34,456 nt of DNA from Candidatus Fermentithermobacillaceae bacterium DTU015 (GTDB lineage Bacteria; Bacillota; Sulfobacillia; Fermentithermobacillales; Fermentithermobacillaceae). How positions within the stretch are numbered: the stretch's first letter is position 1; every line of letters starts with the position of its first letter. A program made the position numbers and the translations under genes. The notes below the pieces were generated by a model. It was not told where the DNA came from, did no database searches, and was given only the letters and a program-made list of their open reading frames with translations. The DNA is taken from positions 1 through 34,456 of the forward strand of contig LFST01000052.1 of NCBI GenBank assembly GCA_001513185.1. Direction: 5' to 3'. Positions 25,633-33,989 of this stretch are shown piece after piece.

Positions 25633-27338
25633 TCTACTTCCCAAAGGGCGCCTGCCCCGGACAACAAAGGGCAATTGAGCGGCTTCATAATCTGCTGAAT
25701 GAGCCTGTACCGGTACGGGTGGGGGAAACTGCCGTGGTATCAACTAAAGTACACGTACAGGACCCGGCCATACCCCACAAAGTCACTGCCATAATGAACG
25801 CCGATGCAGGCCAGGTGTTTTATCACAGAAATACCCCTGGTGAGATAATCCACATAGACGTGTTTCATTCGGAAGGCAAGATCGCGCCTGAAAAAGTAGC
25901 CCGCTCGCTCATAAATGCCTTGTACCACACTGAGCTTGAGGACATCCACGGCGGCCCCGGCCCTTCGCTTAAGCTATTTGTCCCCTACATCGACATCCAA
26001 ACCGCAGCCGGTGGCGGAAGGCTCGACGGCTCCCTTGCCCACGGCCGGGAACAAGGAGTAAGGCAGGCTCACATAACCCACGTCCACCTGACCATGCTCA
26101 ACGTGCACGTGCTCCTATCCTGCATATTTGTCATCGTTGGCGCGGTGGAATCGGCCATACAGGATGCAGGGCTGGAGCTTAGGAAAGTAGGCCATGTGGC
26201 TCTGGGCTCAGGAAATACCCCGATGGACCTGGGAGATTACCAGACGGTGAGCGACTCGTTTCTCAGAGGACCCGGCGGAAACCTCGGGACGGACGCCAGT
26301 TCATCTACTGCTTGGTACAGGGCTGAAGCTCTAGCCAAGCAGGCAGCACACGTGGTAGGCACAGCCCATGATGCGCTGGATCTTTTGGAAGCTCTGTCAA
26401 CCGGAATGCATCCCGAAGAACTTACAAGGTTTAGAGGGCCCAAAGGCAAGAAACCCGGCGAAATCCGCCGGGCACTGAGCAAATCTGAACTCATCCAACT
26501 GGACCGGCACGGGTACAAGCTTACCGCCCAGGGAGAACTGGCCCTGGACTACCTCAGGCGCCACGCCGCTGAGATCGAGGCTTACCTCAGGCGCCTGCTA
26601 TGGTCGCTGCCTGCCACAAGCATTCCCGCCCCTGAACGCACAGCTACCGTGCTCAAGCCTGGCAATGCAAGGTCAAGAGGATACGCCCTTCCAAAGGCAC
26701 GGGGCGATCTTGTGACCCAGCTGGCGGTTGCGGAAACCATAATAGCAAAGGGTACGGCTAAGGGCCCTTTGAAGCCAGAGCACCTTAGGTTCTGGTACAC
26801 CCGGCAAAAGAAGTCCAGGCCGGTGGTGCTCCTGCTGGATGCGTCAGCTTCCATGGCAGGCAGGCGCATGGCTGCAGCCAAAGAGTTTGCACGGCATCTT
26901 TTGGTTACTAGCAAAGAAAAAGTGTGCGTGGTGATATTCCAAGACTCAAGAGTTGAGGTTATATGCGATTTCACCAGAAATCCCCGCAAGCTGGAAGCCG
27001 GGCTTTCGCGCATACAAGCAGAAGGCCTCACCCCCCTGGCTAAAGGCCTGGAGACCGTAGGTGAACTTTGCCGGGGCAAGATGATTAAGCCCCTGGTATT
27101 GTGCGTCACCGACGGCATCCCGACTGTGCCCTACAGAACCCTTTCCCCCATTGAGGATGCCATATCGGCCGCAAGAAATCTTGCAAAGCAAGGGATACGC
27201 ATAGGTTGCATAGGGCTTCAGCCAAACCGCAGTTTCCTCAGGGAAATGATGGGTGCTGCCCGGGGATCCTTGTACATAGTTGACGAACTTGAAGCGTCCA
27301 CCATGGCAGCCATAGCCCGGAAGGAACAAAAAGAATGA
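25629..27338 (+). CDS. ChlD-like von Willebrand factor A domain protein
   Basis: 569 residues. The C-terminal VWA domain has the full MIDAS: DASASM near 403-408, the Thr in LTPLAKGLE, and VTDGIP near 494. This fits the D subunit of an I/D AAA-VWA pair. The N-terminal 330 residues are unlike Mg-chelatase D and contain no AAA motif; GSGNTPMDLGDYQTV and HIDVFHSEGKIAPEKVARSL are distinctive. A helical linker (AEIEAYLRRLLWSLP) precedes the VWA. The ATG at 25629 overlaps the AAA stop; an in-frame start at 25611 lies inside the AAA gene. The target of the complex is unknown. Confidence 0.8.
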   Translation: MIYFPKGACPGQQRAIERLHNLLNEPVPVRVGETAVVSTKVHVQDPAIPHKVTAIMNADAGQVFYHRNTPGEIIHIDVFHSEGKIAPEKVARSLINALYHTELEDIHGGPGPSLKLFVPYIDIQTAAGGGRLDGSLAHGREQGVRQAHITHVHLTMLNVHVLLSCIFVIVGAVESAIQDAGLELRKVGHVALGSGNTPMDLGDYQTVSDSFLRGPGGNLGTDASSSTAWYRAEALAKQAAHVVGTAHDALDLLEALSTGMHPEELTRFRGPKGKKPGEIRRALSKSELIQLDRHGYKLTAQGELALDYLRRHAAEIEAYLRRLLWSLPATSIPAPERTATVLKPGNARSRGYALPKARGDLVTQLAVAETIIAKGTAKGPLKPEHLRFWYTRQKKSRPVVLLLDASASMAGRRMAAAKEFARHLLVTSKEKVCVVIFQDSRVEVICDFTRNPRKLEAGLSRIQAEGLTPLAKGLETVGELCRGKMIKPLVLCVTDGIPTVPYRTLSPIEDAISAARNLAKQGIRIGCIGLQPNRSFLREMMGAARGSLYIVDELEASTMAAIARKEQKE

Positions 27339-27376
27339 AACCCTCAGAAGGTCTCACCTAGCCTATAAATTTCCAC

Positions 27377-27382
27377 TATAAT
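27377..27382 (+). promoter_or_regulatory. Candidate -10 element before the decarboxylase gene
   Basis: A consensus TATAAT lies about 70 bases before the TTG at 27450, in the gap after the VWA gene. No convincing -35 is seen 17 bases upstream, so this is weak evidence for a separate transcript. Confidence 0.3.
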
Positions 27383-27449
27383 CTCGTAGTAACAGTTTTG
27401 AGCCGGTTTGAATACTTTTAGAGCACGAGGTGCTGGGGGAGGAGAACCG

Positions 27450-29012
27450 TTGGACGCTTTCCGGGAGTTTATACCTGGTGCTGCAAATAGACACAATTAT
27501 GGCCAAGACCGCAGAGGGCCTCAGAATCCTAGATTGTCTCAAGAAAGGGCTCCTATAATTGAATGCCTATTGAGGTACAGGGATACAGTCAGGTTGCATA
27601 TGCCCGGACACAGGGGTGGAAAAGGGGCTGACCCTCTGCTCTTGTCCCTGCTTGGGCAAGAAACCTTCTTGAGCGACGTCACCGGCGTGCCTGCTATGGA
27701 CGAACTCCACGAACCTCAAGGGTGCATTCGTCAGGCCCAGGAACTAGCAGCGGACCTTTTCGGAGCCGGCCACACATTTTTCATGGTCAACGGAACTTCC
27801 GGGGCCATCCACACCATGGTACTCTCGGCACTGGACGACGGCGATTACATCATTATCCCCCGGAACATCCACAAGTCCATCTTGTCTGCGATAATCATGG
27901 CAGGTGCTAATCCATTATTTGTTAGGCCGGTATATGACGAATATCTGGGGTTTGCCCTAGGGGTTGATGCACAGGGCCTCATCCGTTACCTCCAAACCAA
28001 TCCAGACGCCCGGCAGGCCAAGGCAGTGCTCTTGGTCAATCCCACTTACTACGGTACTTCGCAGAACCTTAGACCAATATGCGAAGCAGTTCACGGGCAA
28101 GGGAAATTGTTGTTGGTAGACGAAGCCCACGGCCCCCACTTTCATTTCCACAGAAACTTGCCTGAGCCGGCTTTAAGGGCAGGAGCAGACGCGGTGGCAC
28201 AGGGAGCCCATAAGATGCTGGGCGCCCTCACCCAGGCGTCGATGCTGCATGTACAGGGGCCAAGGATTGACCTGGCGCGCACTAAAGCATGGTTTCAACA
28301 CCTCACATCAACAAGCGCTTCGTACTTGCTGTTGGCTTCGCTGGATGCTGCCAGGCGTCAAATGGCGCTGAGCGGCCCGGAACTCATAGGCCGGGCCATC
28401 GAACTAGCAGGCATGCTGAGGGAAGAAGTAAACCATATTCCAGGGCTGTACTGCTTCGGAAGTGAGATCACAGGGCAACCCGGAGTGGATGCCCTGGATC
28501 CCACCAAAGTCACGGTAACCGTGCGGGAACTTGGGATTACAGGATATCAGGCTGAGACCTTTTTGAGGGATAAGCTGGGAATCCAGGTGGAAATGTCCGA
28601 CCTGTACAACATCTTGGTTATCGTGAGTTTCGGGAACACCGAAGCAGACATCCGGGCCCTCCTGGAAGGGCTGCGGTCCCTGCGGCGTGCAGTAGAAGCA
28701 GGGGAACTCCCCAGGGACCTTCAGGCAGCTCAACAATCCATCCCGGACCTCCCCCCTATCCCTGAAATGGCGCTCAGCCCAAGGCAAGCCGTGCAGAGCA
28801 AATGGGAAAGGGTACCCCTTGAGCAAAGCAAGGGGCGCATCAGCGCGGAGGTGGTCACTTGCTACCCGCCGGGGATTCCCATCCTTTACCCCGGAGAAGT
28901 AATCTCACAGGAGACAATCGATTATCTCCGAATCATAAGCAGACTTGCGTTTGGGATTTCAGGCCCTGAAGACAAAACACTAACAACTCTGCGAGTGGTG
29001 AGGGACGTGTGA
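27450..29012 (+). CDS. Orn/Lys/Arg decarboxylase, PLP-dependent fold type I
   Basis: 520 residues, the short Bacillus YaaO/SpeA-like form without the N-terminal wing. Seen: RLHMPGHRGGKG at 48-58, DVTGVPAMDELHEPQG, NGTSGAIH at 114-121, VDEAHGPHF (Asp224, His227) and the PLP lysine Lys255 in QGAHKML. Makes a polyamine precursor or removes a basic amino acid; which one is not determined by sequence. The TTG at 27450 is chosen because GGGGGAGGAG ends 5 bases upstream; an in-frame start at 27408 lacks such a site. The stop overlaps the amidase GTG as GTGA, so the two are coupled. Confidence 0.9.
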   Translation: MDAFREFIPGAANRHNYGQDRRGPQNPRLSQERAPIIECLLRYRDTVRLHMPGHRGGKGADPLLLSLLGQETFLSDVTGVPAMDELHEPQGCIRQAQELAADLFGAGHTFFMVNGTSGAIHTMVLSALDDGDYIIIPRNIHKSILSAIIMAGANPLFVRPVYDEYLGFALGVDAQGLIRYLQTNPDARQAKAVLLVNPTYYGTSQNLRPICEAVHGQGKLLLVDEAHGPHFHFHRNLPEPALRAGADAVAQGAHKMLGALTQASMLHVQGPRIDLARTKAWFQHLTSTSASYLLLASLDAARRQMALSGPELIGRAIELAGMLREEVNHIPGLYCFGSEITGQPGVDALDPTKVTVTVRELGITGYQAETFLRDKLGIQVEMSDLYNILVIVSFGNTEADIRALLEGLRSLRRAVEAGELPRDLQAAQQSIPDLPPIPEMALSPRQAVQSKWERVPLEQSKGRISAEVVTCYPPGIPILYPGEVISQETIDYLRIISRLAFGISGPEDKTLTTLRVVRDV

Positions 29013-30094
29013 AGAAAGCGCTGCTCAATGCGTGGCCATCAGTAATTTCACACGGCGAAGAATGGCAGTCTGTAATTACCCTGGAACTTACTGCATTGCC
29101 TGACAAGATAGAGTTTGAGGAGGTATCAGGAGATGCGGATACCTCTTTGGAACGTGGGTCAGGAAACGCCAGAGGCTTTGCAGCCGTCCGGGATGAGACT
29201 TGGAAACCTGCTTATAAGTACAGCTTCACCCTCCACGGTGTGGGTTTGGTTATGGCGCCGGACGACATCTTGGTAGCCGACGGGCTGATAAAGCTGGTGA
29301 GGATCCAGCCGGACAACCCAGCCGCACCTGGCAGCCGTCGAGCGCATTATCCTGCCCAAAACCCTTACTCGCCCTGGGAAGCTCAGCCAACCAAAGAATA
29401 CCCGGTCCAGGTACACGTGGATGTGGTCACCGAGTATCCCCTATGCGAACTTCCTAACGGGAAGCTGGTGCAAATAGAACAGACACCTGGCTTGCCTGCC
29501 ACGGTGACGTTCCGTTTTTCGCGCAGGCCGCTCAAAGAACTGTTGAGGGGTGTAAGGATAGGTATCGACCCAGGTCACGGAGGCAGGGATAGGGGAATCC
29601 GAGGCCCGGTAGATCTCACAGAGAAATACGTAGCCCTTGAGATATCCCTGGAATTGTGCCGCATGCTCGAAGCCTCGGGAGCCCATCCAGTGATCACGCG
29701 TACCGAGGATGAGTACCTCCCTGAAGAAGAGCGGGTCAAGATACTCAGGGCAGGCAATCCTGCGTTGTGCGTCGAGATCCATGCTTCAGGCAGCGATGAT
29801 CCCCTGGCCCAGGTCTACAGGCTTGCAGCAAAACAAGGTTGCGAGGATTCACAACTGCTTCTTAAAGAAATCGCCCTGGCTTTGCGGGAACGGATGGGCA
29901 TCACGCCTGAATCAGAGACCCTGCCCCCACGCCCTGGGCTTGACATCCCCTGCGTAAGGGTTGAACCTGTGTGCCTTACGTACTTTGCTGACGAGGCTAA
30001 CTTCAGGGCGCCCTTGTTCAGGAAACGGCTGGCCCAGTGTATATACAACGGCGTCGCGCGATATCTGCATAAACTCAAGACCCAGGCATCTTAG
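29009..30094 (+). CDS. N-acetylmuramoyl-L-alanine amidase (Amidase_3), no signal peptide
   Basis: 361 residues. The C-terminal Amidase_3 domain (from about 180) has the zinc ligands His190 (IDPGHGGRDRG), Glu205 (LTEKYVALEIS) and His258 (CVEIHAS), and a candidate catalytic Glu319 (VRVEPVCLTYFADEANF). The first 175 residues are beta-rich and unrecognised. No signal peptide or membrane segment is seen at the start (MKKALLNAWPSVISHGEEW), unusual for a peptidoglycan amidase. The GTG overlaps the decarboxylase stop. Possible roles include cytoplasmic cell-wall recycling or spore-related action; neither is shown. Confidence 0.82.
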   Translation: MKKALLNAWPSVISHGEEWQSVITLELTALPDKIEFEEVSGDADTSLERGSGNARGFAAVRDETWKPAYKYSFTLHGVGLVMAPDDILVADGLIKLVRIQPDNPAAPGSRRAHYPAQNPYSPWEAQPTKEYPVQVHVDVVTEYPLCELPNGKLVQIEQTPGLPATVTFRFSRRPLKELLRGVRIGIDPGHGGRDRGIRGPVDLTEKYVALEISLELCRMLEASGAHPVITRTEDEYLPEEERVKILRAGNPALCVEIHASGSDDPLAQVYRLAAKQGCEDSQLLLKEIALALRERMGITPESETLPPRPGLDIPCVRVEPVCLTYFADEANFRAPLFRKRLAQCIYNGVARYLHKLKTQAS

Positions 30095-30129
30095 GACGAA
30101 AACCGTGCAAACTTCCGAGGTGAGCTTAG

Positions 30130-30822
30130 GTGGCATACCGCTGGGATGAACAAAATACCGCCATACTGCGGATCCGCACCCACCTTATCACAGACAGAGA
30201 CGATCCGGCAGATGTAATCCGTCGCTACACCAAAGACATCGCAGCGCCCGGGGATTTGGTGGGGATAGCTGAATCGGTGGTAGCCATCATGCAGGGACGG
30301 GCCATCGATCCCAATACCGTAAGACCCGGGATCCTCGCCCGGCTGCTGTCCAGATTTGCCCATCCTGATGCCAGCATTTCAGCGGTGCGCTCCATGGAGA
30401 TGGCTATACGGGAAGTAGGCGCTCCAAGGATCCTGGCAGCTGCAGCATGTGCGCTTGTAGGCAAAATCCTGGGCATCAAGGGGTTGTTCTTCCGCGTGGC
30501 CGGCCATGAAGTGGCCCAGATCGACGATTCAGGCGGCACAATGCCCCCCTTTGAAAGGCACATAATACTCGGACCCAAAGATCCCGATAGGGTAGCCAGG
30601 CAAGTGTGGAGACAAACAGGGCTGTGGACCTTGATACTCGATGTAAACGACAAGGGGGCGGTAGACATCCTGGGCAGCAGCCTGCCGCTCAAACCACATC
30701 AGGTTGAGTTCATTAAAGGTATCCTCAAGTCAAACCCGTTTGGCAATGACGACCAAAAAACCCCGCTCATTGTCATAAAGTTCTTAAATGAAAGAGCCGG
30801 GCAAGTCCCCGGCTCGGTGTAA
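30130..30822 (+). CDS. CofE-like protein (coenzyme F420-0:L-glutamate ligase family)
   Basis: 230 residues, slightly shorter than archaeal CofE. Family-like features: an N-terminal ILRIRTHLITDRDD, PGDLVGIAESVVAIMQGRAI, a central IKGLFFRVAG, and a C-terminal DVNDKGAVDILGSS. CofE adds glutamate to F420-0; Bacillota homologues are common but generally lack an F420 pathway, so the reaction is uncertain. The GTG has AGGTGAG just upstream. It follows the amidase by 35 bases and probably shares its transcript. The last bases hold the convergent terminator of the S-layer-homology gene. Confidence 0.72.
   Translation: MAYRWDEQNTAILRIRTHLITDRDDPADVIRRYTKDIAAPGDLVGIAESVVAIMQGRAIDPNTVRPGILARLLSRFAHPDASISAVRSMEMAIREVGAPRILAAAACALVGKILGIKGLFFRVAGHEVAQIDDSGGTMPPFERHIILGPKDPDRVARQVWRQTGLWTLILDVNDKGAVDILGSSLPLKPHQVEFIKGILKSNPFGNDDQKTPLIVIKFLNERAGQVPGSV
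30794..30815 (-). terminator. Terminator of the S-layer-homology gene, inside the cofE-like 3' end
   Basis: An 8-bp perfect stem (GAGCCGGG/CCCGGCTC) with a 6-nt loop. On the minus strand it is followed by TTTCATTT. It lies about 40 bases past the stop of the minus-strand gene and inside the last codons of the plus-strand cofE-like gene. Confidence 0.6.
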
Positions 30823-30856
30823 TCTCAGCCTTCATCCACCAAAGGCACTTTCTTGC

Positions 30857-33163
30857 CTATTGTCTCGAATCTATCCTGATTTCAACGGCTGTATGGCCAT
30901 CCAAGGCTACCCTTATCACGTCGCCTTTTCTGAGGTCTTCCCAGGTCAAAGCGCGGTTATTGTAACTTACCTTGGTTTCGGAATCTGCAATCACCAGAGT
31001 CTTTTCACCCTGGTATTCCACAATCAGCACCGCTGCATAGTCGTAACGGGTGACGCTTTCAACCTTGCCGTAGAGATCTCCGAACGGGATTGGCTGCTTG
31101 GTAGCCAGAACTTCTATCCTTATTGCCTCTTCGCCGTCATGCTCCACCGTTACCTTGTCGCCTGTTGCCAGCCTGTCAGGGGACAATTTGGAGCTGCCAC
31201 GGAAGATCTCGGTGGCGCTACTTACAGTGAGCATCACCTGTTTGCAGTCATCCTGCTTCACGACTATGGTCCTTGTCCTGGCAGTGGCACCGGACTTGAT
31301 TTCAGCTATGATCCCGGTAGTTGCATACAGCTCGCTGTATTTCTCAAGGATCTCAACTTCCATCCCTGTATCCTTGACCAGTTTGACCTTTACCCTGTCT
31401 CCCGCTTGTATCTGGTTCTTGGGCACAACTTCACCCTTGTATGTCACCTTCACATTGGGCGACAGGGTGATCCTGTGGGTTTTGTCATTGCTGTCCCGCA
31501 CCTCAATATCCATTTCGTCTCTTGCAATGCGGGTCTTGGTGACGATACCTGAAATGTATCTGGTATCCTTTTGCCGCTCAGTGACCTGGATGTACGCTAC
31601 CTCGCCATCCACAATCACGAAGTCAGCCACATCGCCAACTGCAAGGTCCCGGTAGGCCAATTGGTCCCCGTCGTAATTAATGACCACGTCCTTATGCAAG
31701 TTAAGCGAACGTTTCCTACCGGTATCGGTCTCGATTTCCAAGACCCGCGTGTTGCCAGAGGTCTTCTTGGCCAAGATAGTGCCGCTTAAATGGGTGCTGT
31801 CGTCCTCAAGTATCCGGATGTAGTAAAGCTTGCCGTCTTGGAATTTGCCGTAGATGACGTCCCCGACTGTAAGCCGCGACGCTGCATATTCGTAGCGCCC
31901 ATCTGTCACTGTGCAATCAGGCGCCACGGTCAGGGTGTCTGAGCCCTTATCCGTCCTGACGGTGACTACCACTTCACCCTTGCTTGTGGTGAGTTTCGAG
32001 ATAATCGTACCAAGAATCTCGCCGCTTTTTACCGGCGCCGAACTGCCGCGCTTTACGATGGTAATCAACACCGCCACATCAGCCGGGTTGGTGAGTATCC
32101 TCACTGTATCTCCGACCTTGATGTCCTTTACCGAACCGTGGGTAGAGTCTTGCAGGAACACCACAGCATCCTTGGAAATGGGATACTCGTAGACTTTGCC
32201 CGAAGCAACCATTACTTCGATGTAGCTGTTCGAGACATCCACCACTGTGCCTGTGATGTAGTAGGGCATTTCATCGGGAAGTTCTTCGTTTAGCAACCTG
32301 TCAAGTATGGCAGCCATTTCAGCCCTGGTGACCGGCTTGTTTGGCTGGAATGTACGGTCAGTGTACCCTCTAAACAGCCCCATATCTACCGCCTGGGCAA
32401 CGTATCCCCAATAACCGTCAGGGATAGCTTTGGAGTCTTTAAACTCCAAGGGGACTTTCATCTTGGCTTCGGCTTCGTCACCGTAACCGCTGGCCCTTAC
32501 CAAGGCTTTTGCCACCCATGCCCTGGTTGCCGGCTTTTGTGGATGGAGATCGTCCAGTTCCACCCATCCCTCATTTACGGCTACCAGGATGTATCCCAGG
32601 GACCATCTTGCAGTTAATGGCACGTAAGGGTACCAAGCGCCGCTTGCGTAGAACCATCCCGGGGAATCGTCATCGTTGAATTGGCCGAAATACCAGTAGT
32701 TCTTGAGCCTATTGCTATCCTGCTTGGTTATGTCCTGGTCAAGGCTTACATAAATGCCACTGAATCTCTTGGCCAGTTCCTGCGCTTCATCTTCCAGGCC
32801 AAATGCCCTCACCATCATGGTCAGGGCTTCTGCTTGAGTCACGGGATTGTTGGGCTTAAATATATTGCCTTCGTAGCCTTGGATGATCCCGAACCCATGC
32901 ATCCTCAAGATGGATTCAAGTGCCCAAAAGGATGGCCCGATATCAGCAAAACCCAGCTTGTGGGTGTGTCTTAGCGCCTTCTCCACCTGTTTGACCAGTT
33001 TTTCTACCAACTTAGCCACGTCTTTGTGTGGTTTTGCTTTGGCTTCAGCGATTCCGGACATCCCCGCCAGCATTGAAAATGCAAGCACCAGCACCAATGC
33101 AGTCCGGAGCCTGAGTTTTTCCGACCTGGACAGCCGGTATCTCAGGATTCTTCCGACAGACAA
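30857..33163 (-). CDS. Secreted S-layer-homology protein with six beta-rich repeat modules
   Basis: 768 residues. The signal peptide has basic residues, a hydrophobic core (TALVLVLAFSMLAGMSG) and cleavage likely after AEA, about residue 41. Three SLH units follow: 70-125 (GFADIGPSFW, GYEGNIFKPNNPVTQAEA), a divergent one at about 180-235, and 240-295 (YVAQAVDMGLFRGYTDRTFQPNKPVTRAEM). SLH domains bind pyruvylated cell-wall polymers. Residues 300-768 are six modules of about 78 residues, each with a G-x-V/I-x-x opening and a GD-V-x-V turn. The TTG at 33163 has AGGAGG 8 bases upstream; the GTG at 33169 would be only 2 bases from that site. Confidence 0.88.
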   Translation of the reverse strand: MSVGRILRYRLSRSEKLRLRTALVLVLAFSMLAGMSGIAEAKAKPHKDVAKLVEKLVKQVEKALRHTHKLGFADIGPSFWALESILRMHGFGIIQGYEGNIFKPNNPVTQAEALTMMVRAFGLEDEAQELAKRFSGIYVSLDQDITKQDSNRLKNYWYFGQFNDDDSPGWFYASGAWYPYVPLTARWSLGYILVAVNEGWVELDDLHPQKPATRAWVAKALVRASGYGDEAEAKMKVPLEFKDSKAIPDGYWGYVAQAVDMGLFRGYTDRTFQPNKPVTRAEMAAILDRLLNEELPDEMPYYITGTVVDVSNSYIEVMVASGKVYEYPISKDAVVFLQDSTHGSVKDIKVGDTVRILTNPADVAVLITIVKRGSSAPVKSGEILGTIISKLTTSKGEVVVTVRTDKGSDTLTVAPDCTVTDGRYEYAASRLTVGDVIYGKFQDGKLYYIRILEDDSTHLSGTILAKKTSGNTRVLEIETDTGRKRSLNLHKDVVINYDGDQLAYRDLAVGDVADFVIVDGEVAYIQVTERQKDTRYISGIVTKTRIARDEMDIEVRDSNDKTHRITLSPNVKVTYKGEVVPKNQIQAGDRVKVKLVKDTGMEVEILEKYSELYATTGIIAEIKSGATARTRTIVVKQDDCKQVMLTVSSATEIFRGSSKLSPDRLATGDKVTVEHDGEEAIRIEVLATKQPIPFGDLYGKVESVTRYDYAAVLIVEYQGEKTLVIADSETKVSYNNRALTWEDLRKGDVIRVALDGHTAVEIRIDSRQ

Positions 33164-33187
33164 ACTCACCGCCTCCTCTGCTGATTT

Positions 33188-33265
33188 GCACTTGGGTTGA
33201 GGTGGCCTGGGCTAGGGGGACCTTGAGGCAGGCCACGCATCCAAAAATACGTCAAACCCAAGTGC
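33188..33265 (-). promoter_or_regulatory. Structured leader upstream of the S-layer-homology gene
   Basis: Minus strand: an 11-bp perfect inverted repeat, GCACTTGGGTT (33265-33255) with AACCCAAGTGC (33198-33188), encloses a second perfect 8-bp pair, GTGGCCTG (33209-33202 region) with CAGGCCAC (33236-33229 region). The arms nest correctly, so one long two-stem hairpin or cruciform can form. It ends about 10 bases before the ribosome binding site. It matches no riboswitch I recognise. Regulation is inferred. Confidence 0.5.
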
Positions 33266-33350
33266 TTTCAGCTATACAATCGACGGGACATCATAGGTTG
33301 TGGGATAGGTGTGGCATATTTTACTGTGATTACCTGTTTCTGTTTGTGTC

Positions 33351-33420
33351 TTCAACTATTTTTCTTCGACTATCTTTTTTCAACTGTCTTTCTTGGGCTA
33401 TCTTGCTTCACTGCCTTGAA
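33351..33420. repeat. Five imperfect 14-nt tandem repeats
   Basis: From 33351 the plus strand divides into consecutive 14-base units: TTCAACTATTTTTC, TTCGACTATCTTTT, TTCAACTGTCTTTC, TTGGGCTATCTTGC, TTCACTGCCTTGAA. On the minus strand the unit is close to GAAAGATAGTTGAA. The block spans the end of the DUF1893 gene (stop at 33398) and extends into the gap before the S-layer-homology gene. It is strongly purine-rich on the minus strand. Confidence 0.6.
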
Positions 33421-33907
33421 GTTTTTTCACGAGTTCTGTGTAGAACTGCGTGTCGCTTTCACATGCAGCCGAGAGTTGTTCCATGGGGCATAAACCGTCT
33501 CCTGCACGGTTTAGGATTGATGGCACGAGCTTGCGGCCTTCTACTACTATGCCTCGGGAGGCGGCTTCTGTCAGCACCGGCTGACTCACCAGGGCTCCCC
33601 ACATGGCCTCAGCGCCCATAAGAGCTCCCAGTCTGAAAGCGGCAAGCCCAAGCACCCTGTCGCCAAATACAAGGTTGGGATACCGGCCGGCAGTCTGGCC
33701 CATTCTTTGGAGGATTAGCAGAGCAGGCTTAATCCCCCTGCCCTTTTCCCTGTCCAACACTTTTCCGTCGGCAACAAGCACCGACGCCCAGCCTGAGTCG
33801 ATCTGCTCCCTGGCTACTTCCAGACTGAGGGAAATGCTCTTTCCGTCTTGCTCCCTATCTCTTGACCGGGTACCGTTGCTTCGATTTATCTGCTCAAAAG
33901 CTGCCAT
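33398..33907 (-). CDS. DUF1893 protein (TM1506-like, cytidine-deaminase-like fold)
   Basis: 169 residues. About 25 charged N-terminal residues are followed by the DUF1893 domain: LEVAREQIDSGWASVLVADGKVL, GRGIKPALLILQRMG, GDRVLGLAAFRLGALMGAEAMWGALVSQPVL, SILNRAGDGLCPMEQL (CPMEQ at 140-144). Known structures in the family have a deaminase-like fold, but no reaction is established. The ATG has AAGGTGGGG 5 bases upstream. The 53-bp palindrome array begins 83 bases upstream; the S-layer-homology gene is downstream on the same strand. Confidence 0.8.
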   Translation of the reverse strand: MAAFEQINRSNGTRSRDREQDGKSISLSLEVAREQIDSGWASVLVADGKVLDREKGRGIKPALLILQRMGQTAGRYPNLVFGDRVLGLAAFRLGALMGAEAMWGALVSQPVLTEAASRGIVVEGRKLVPSILNRAGDGLCPMEQLSAACESDTQFYTELVKKLQGSEAR

Positions 33908-33989
33908 GTAATCCCCACCTTGGCATGTGTTTCACGCTTAGTGTACCGCATCATCTTAGGTTTTGGATACCCCATAGGATCAACTCATC

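Noticed and set aside
24031..27338. Magnesium or cobalt chelatase
   Set aside because: There is no H/CobN-type large subunit or tetrapyrrole gene nearby, and the VWA protein lacks a ChlD-like N-terminus.
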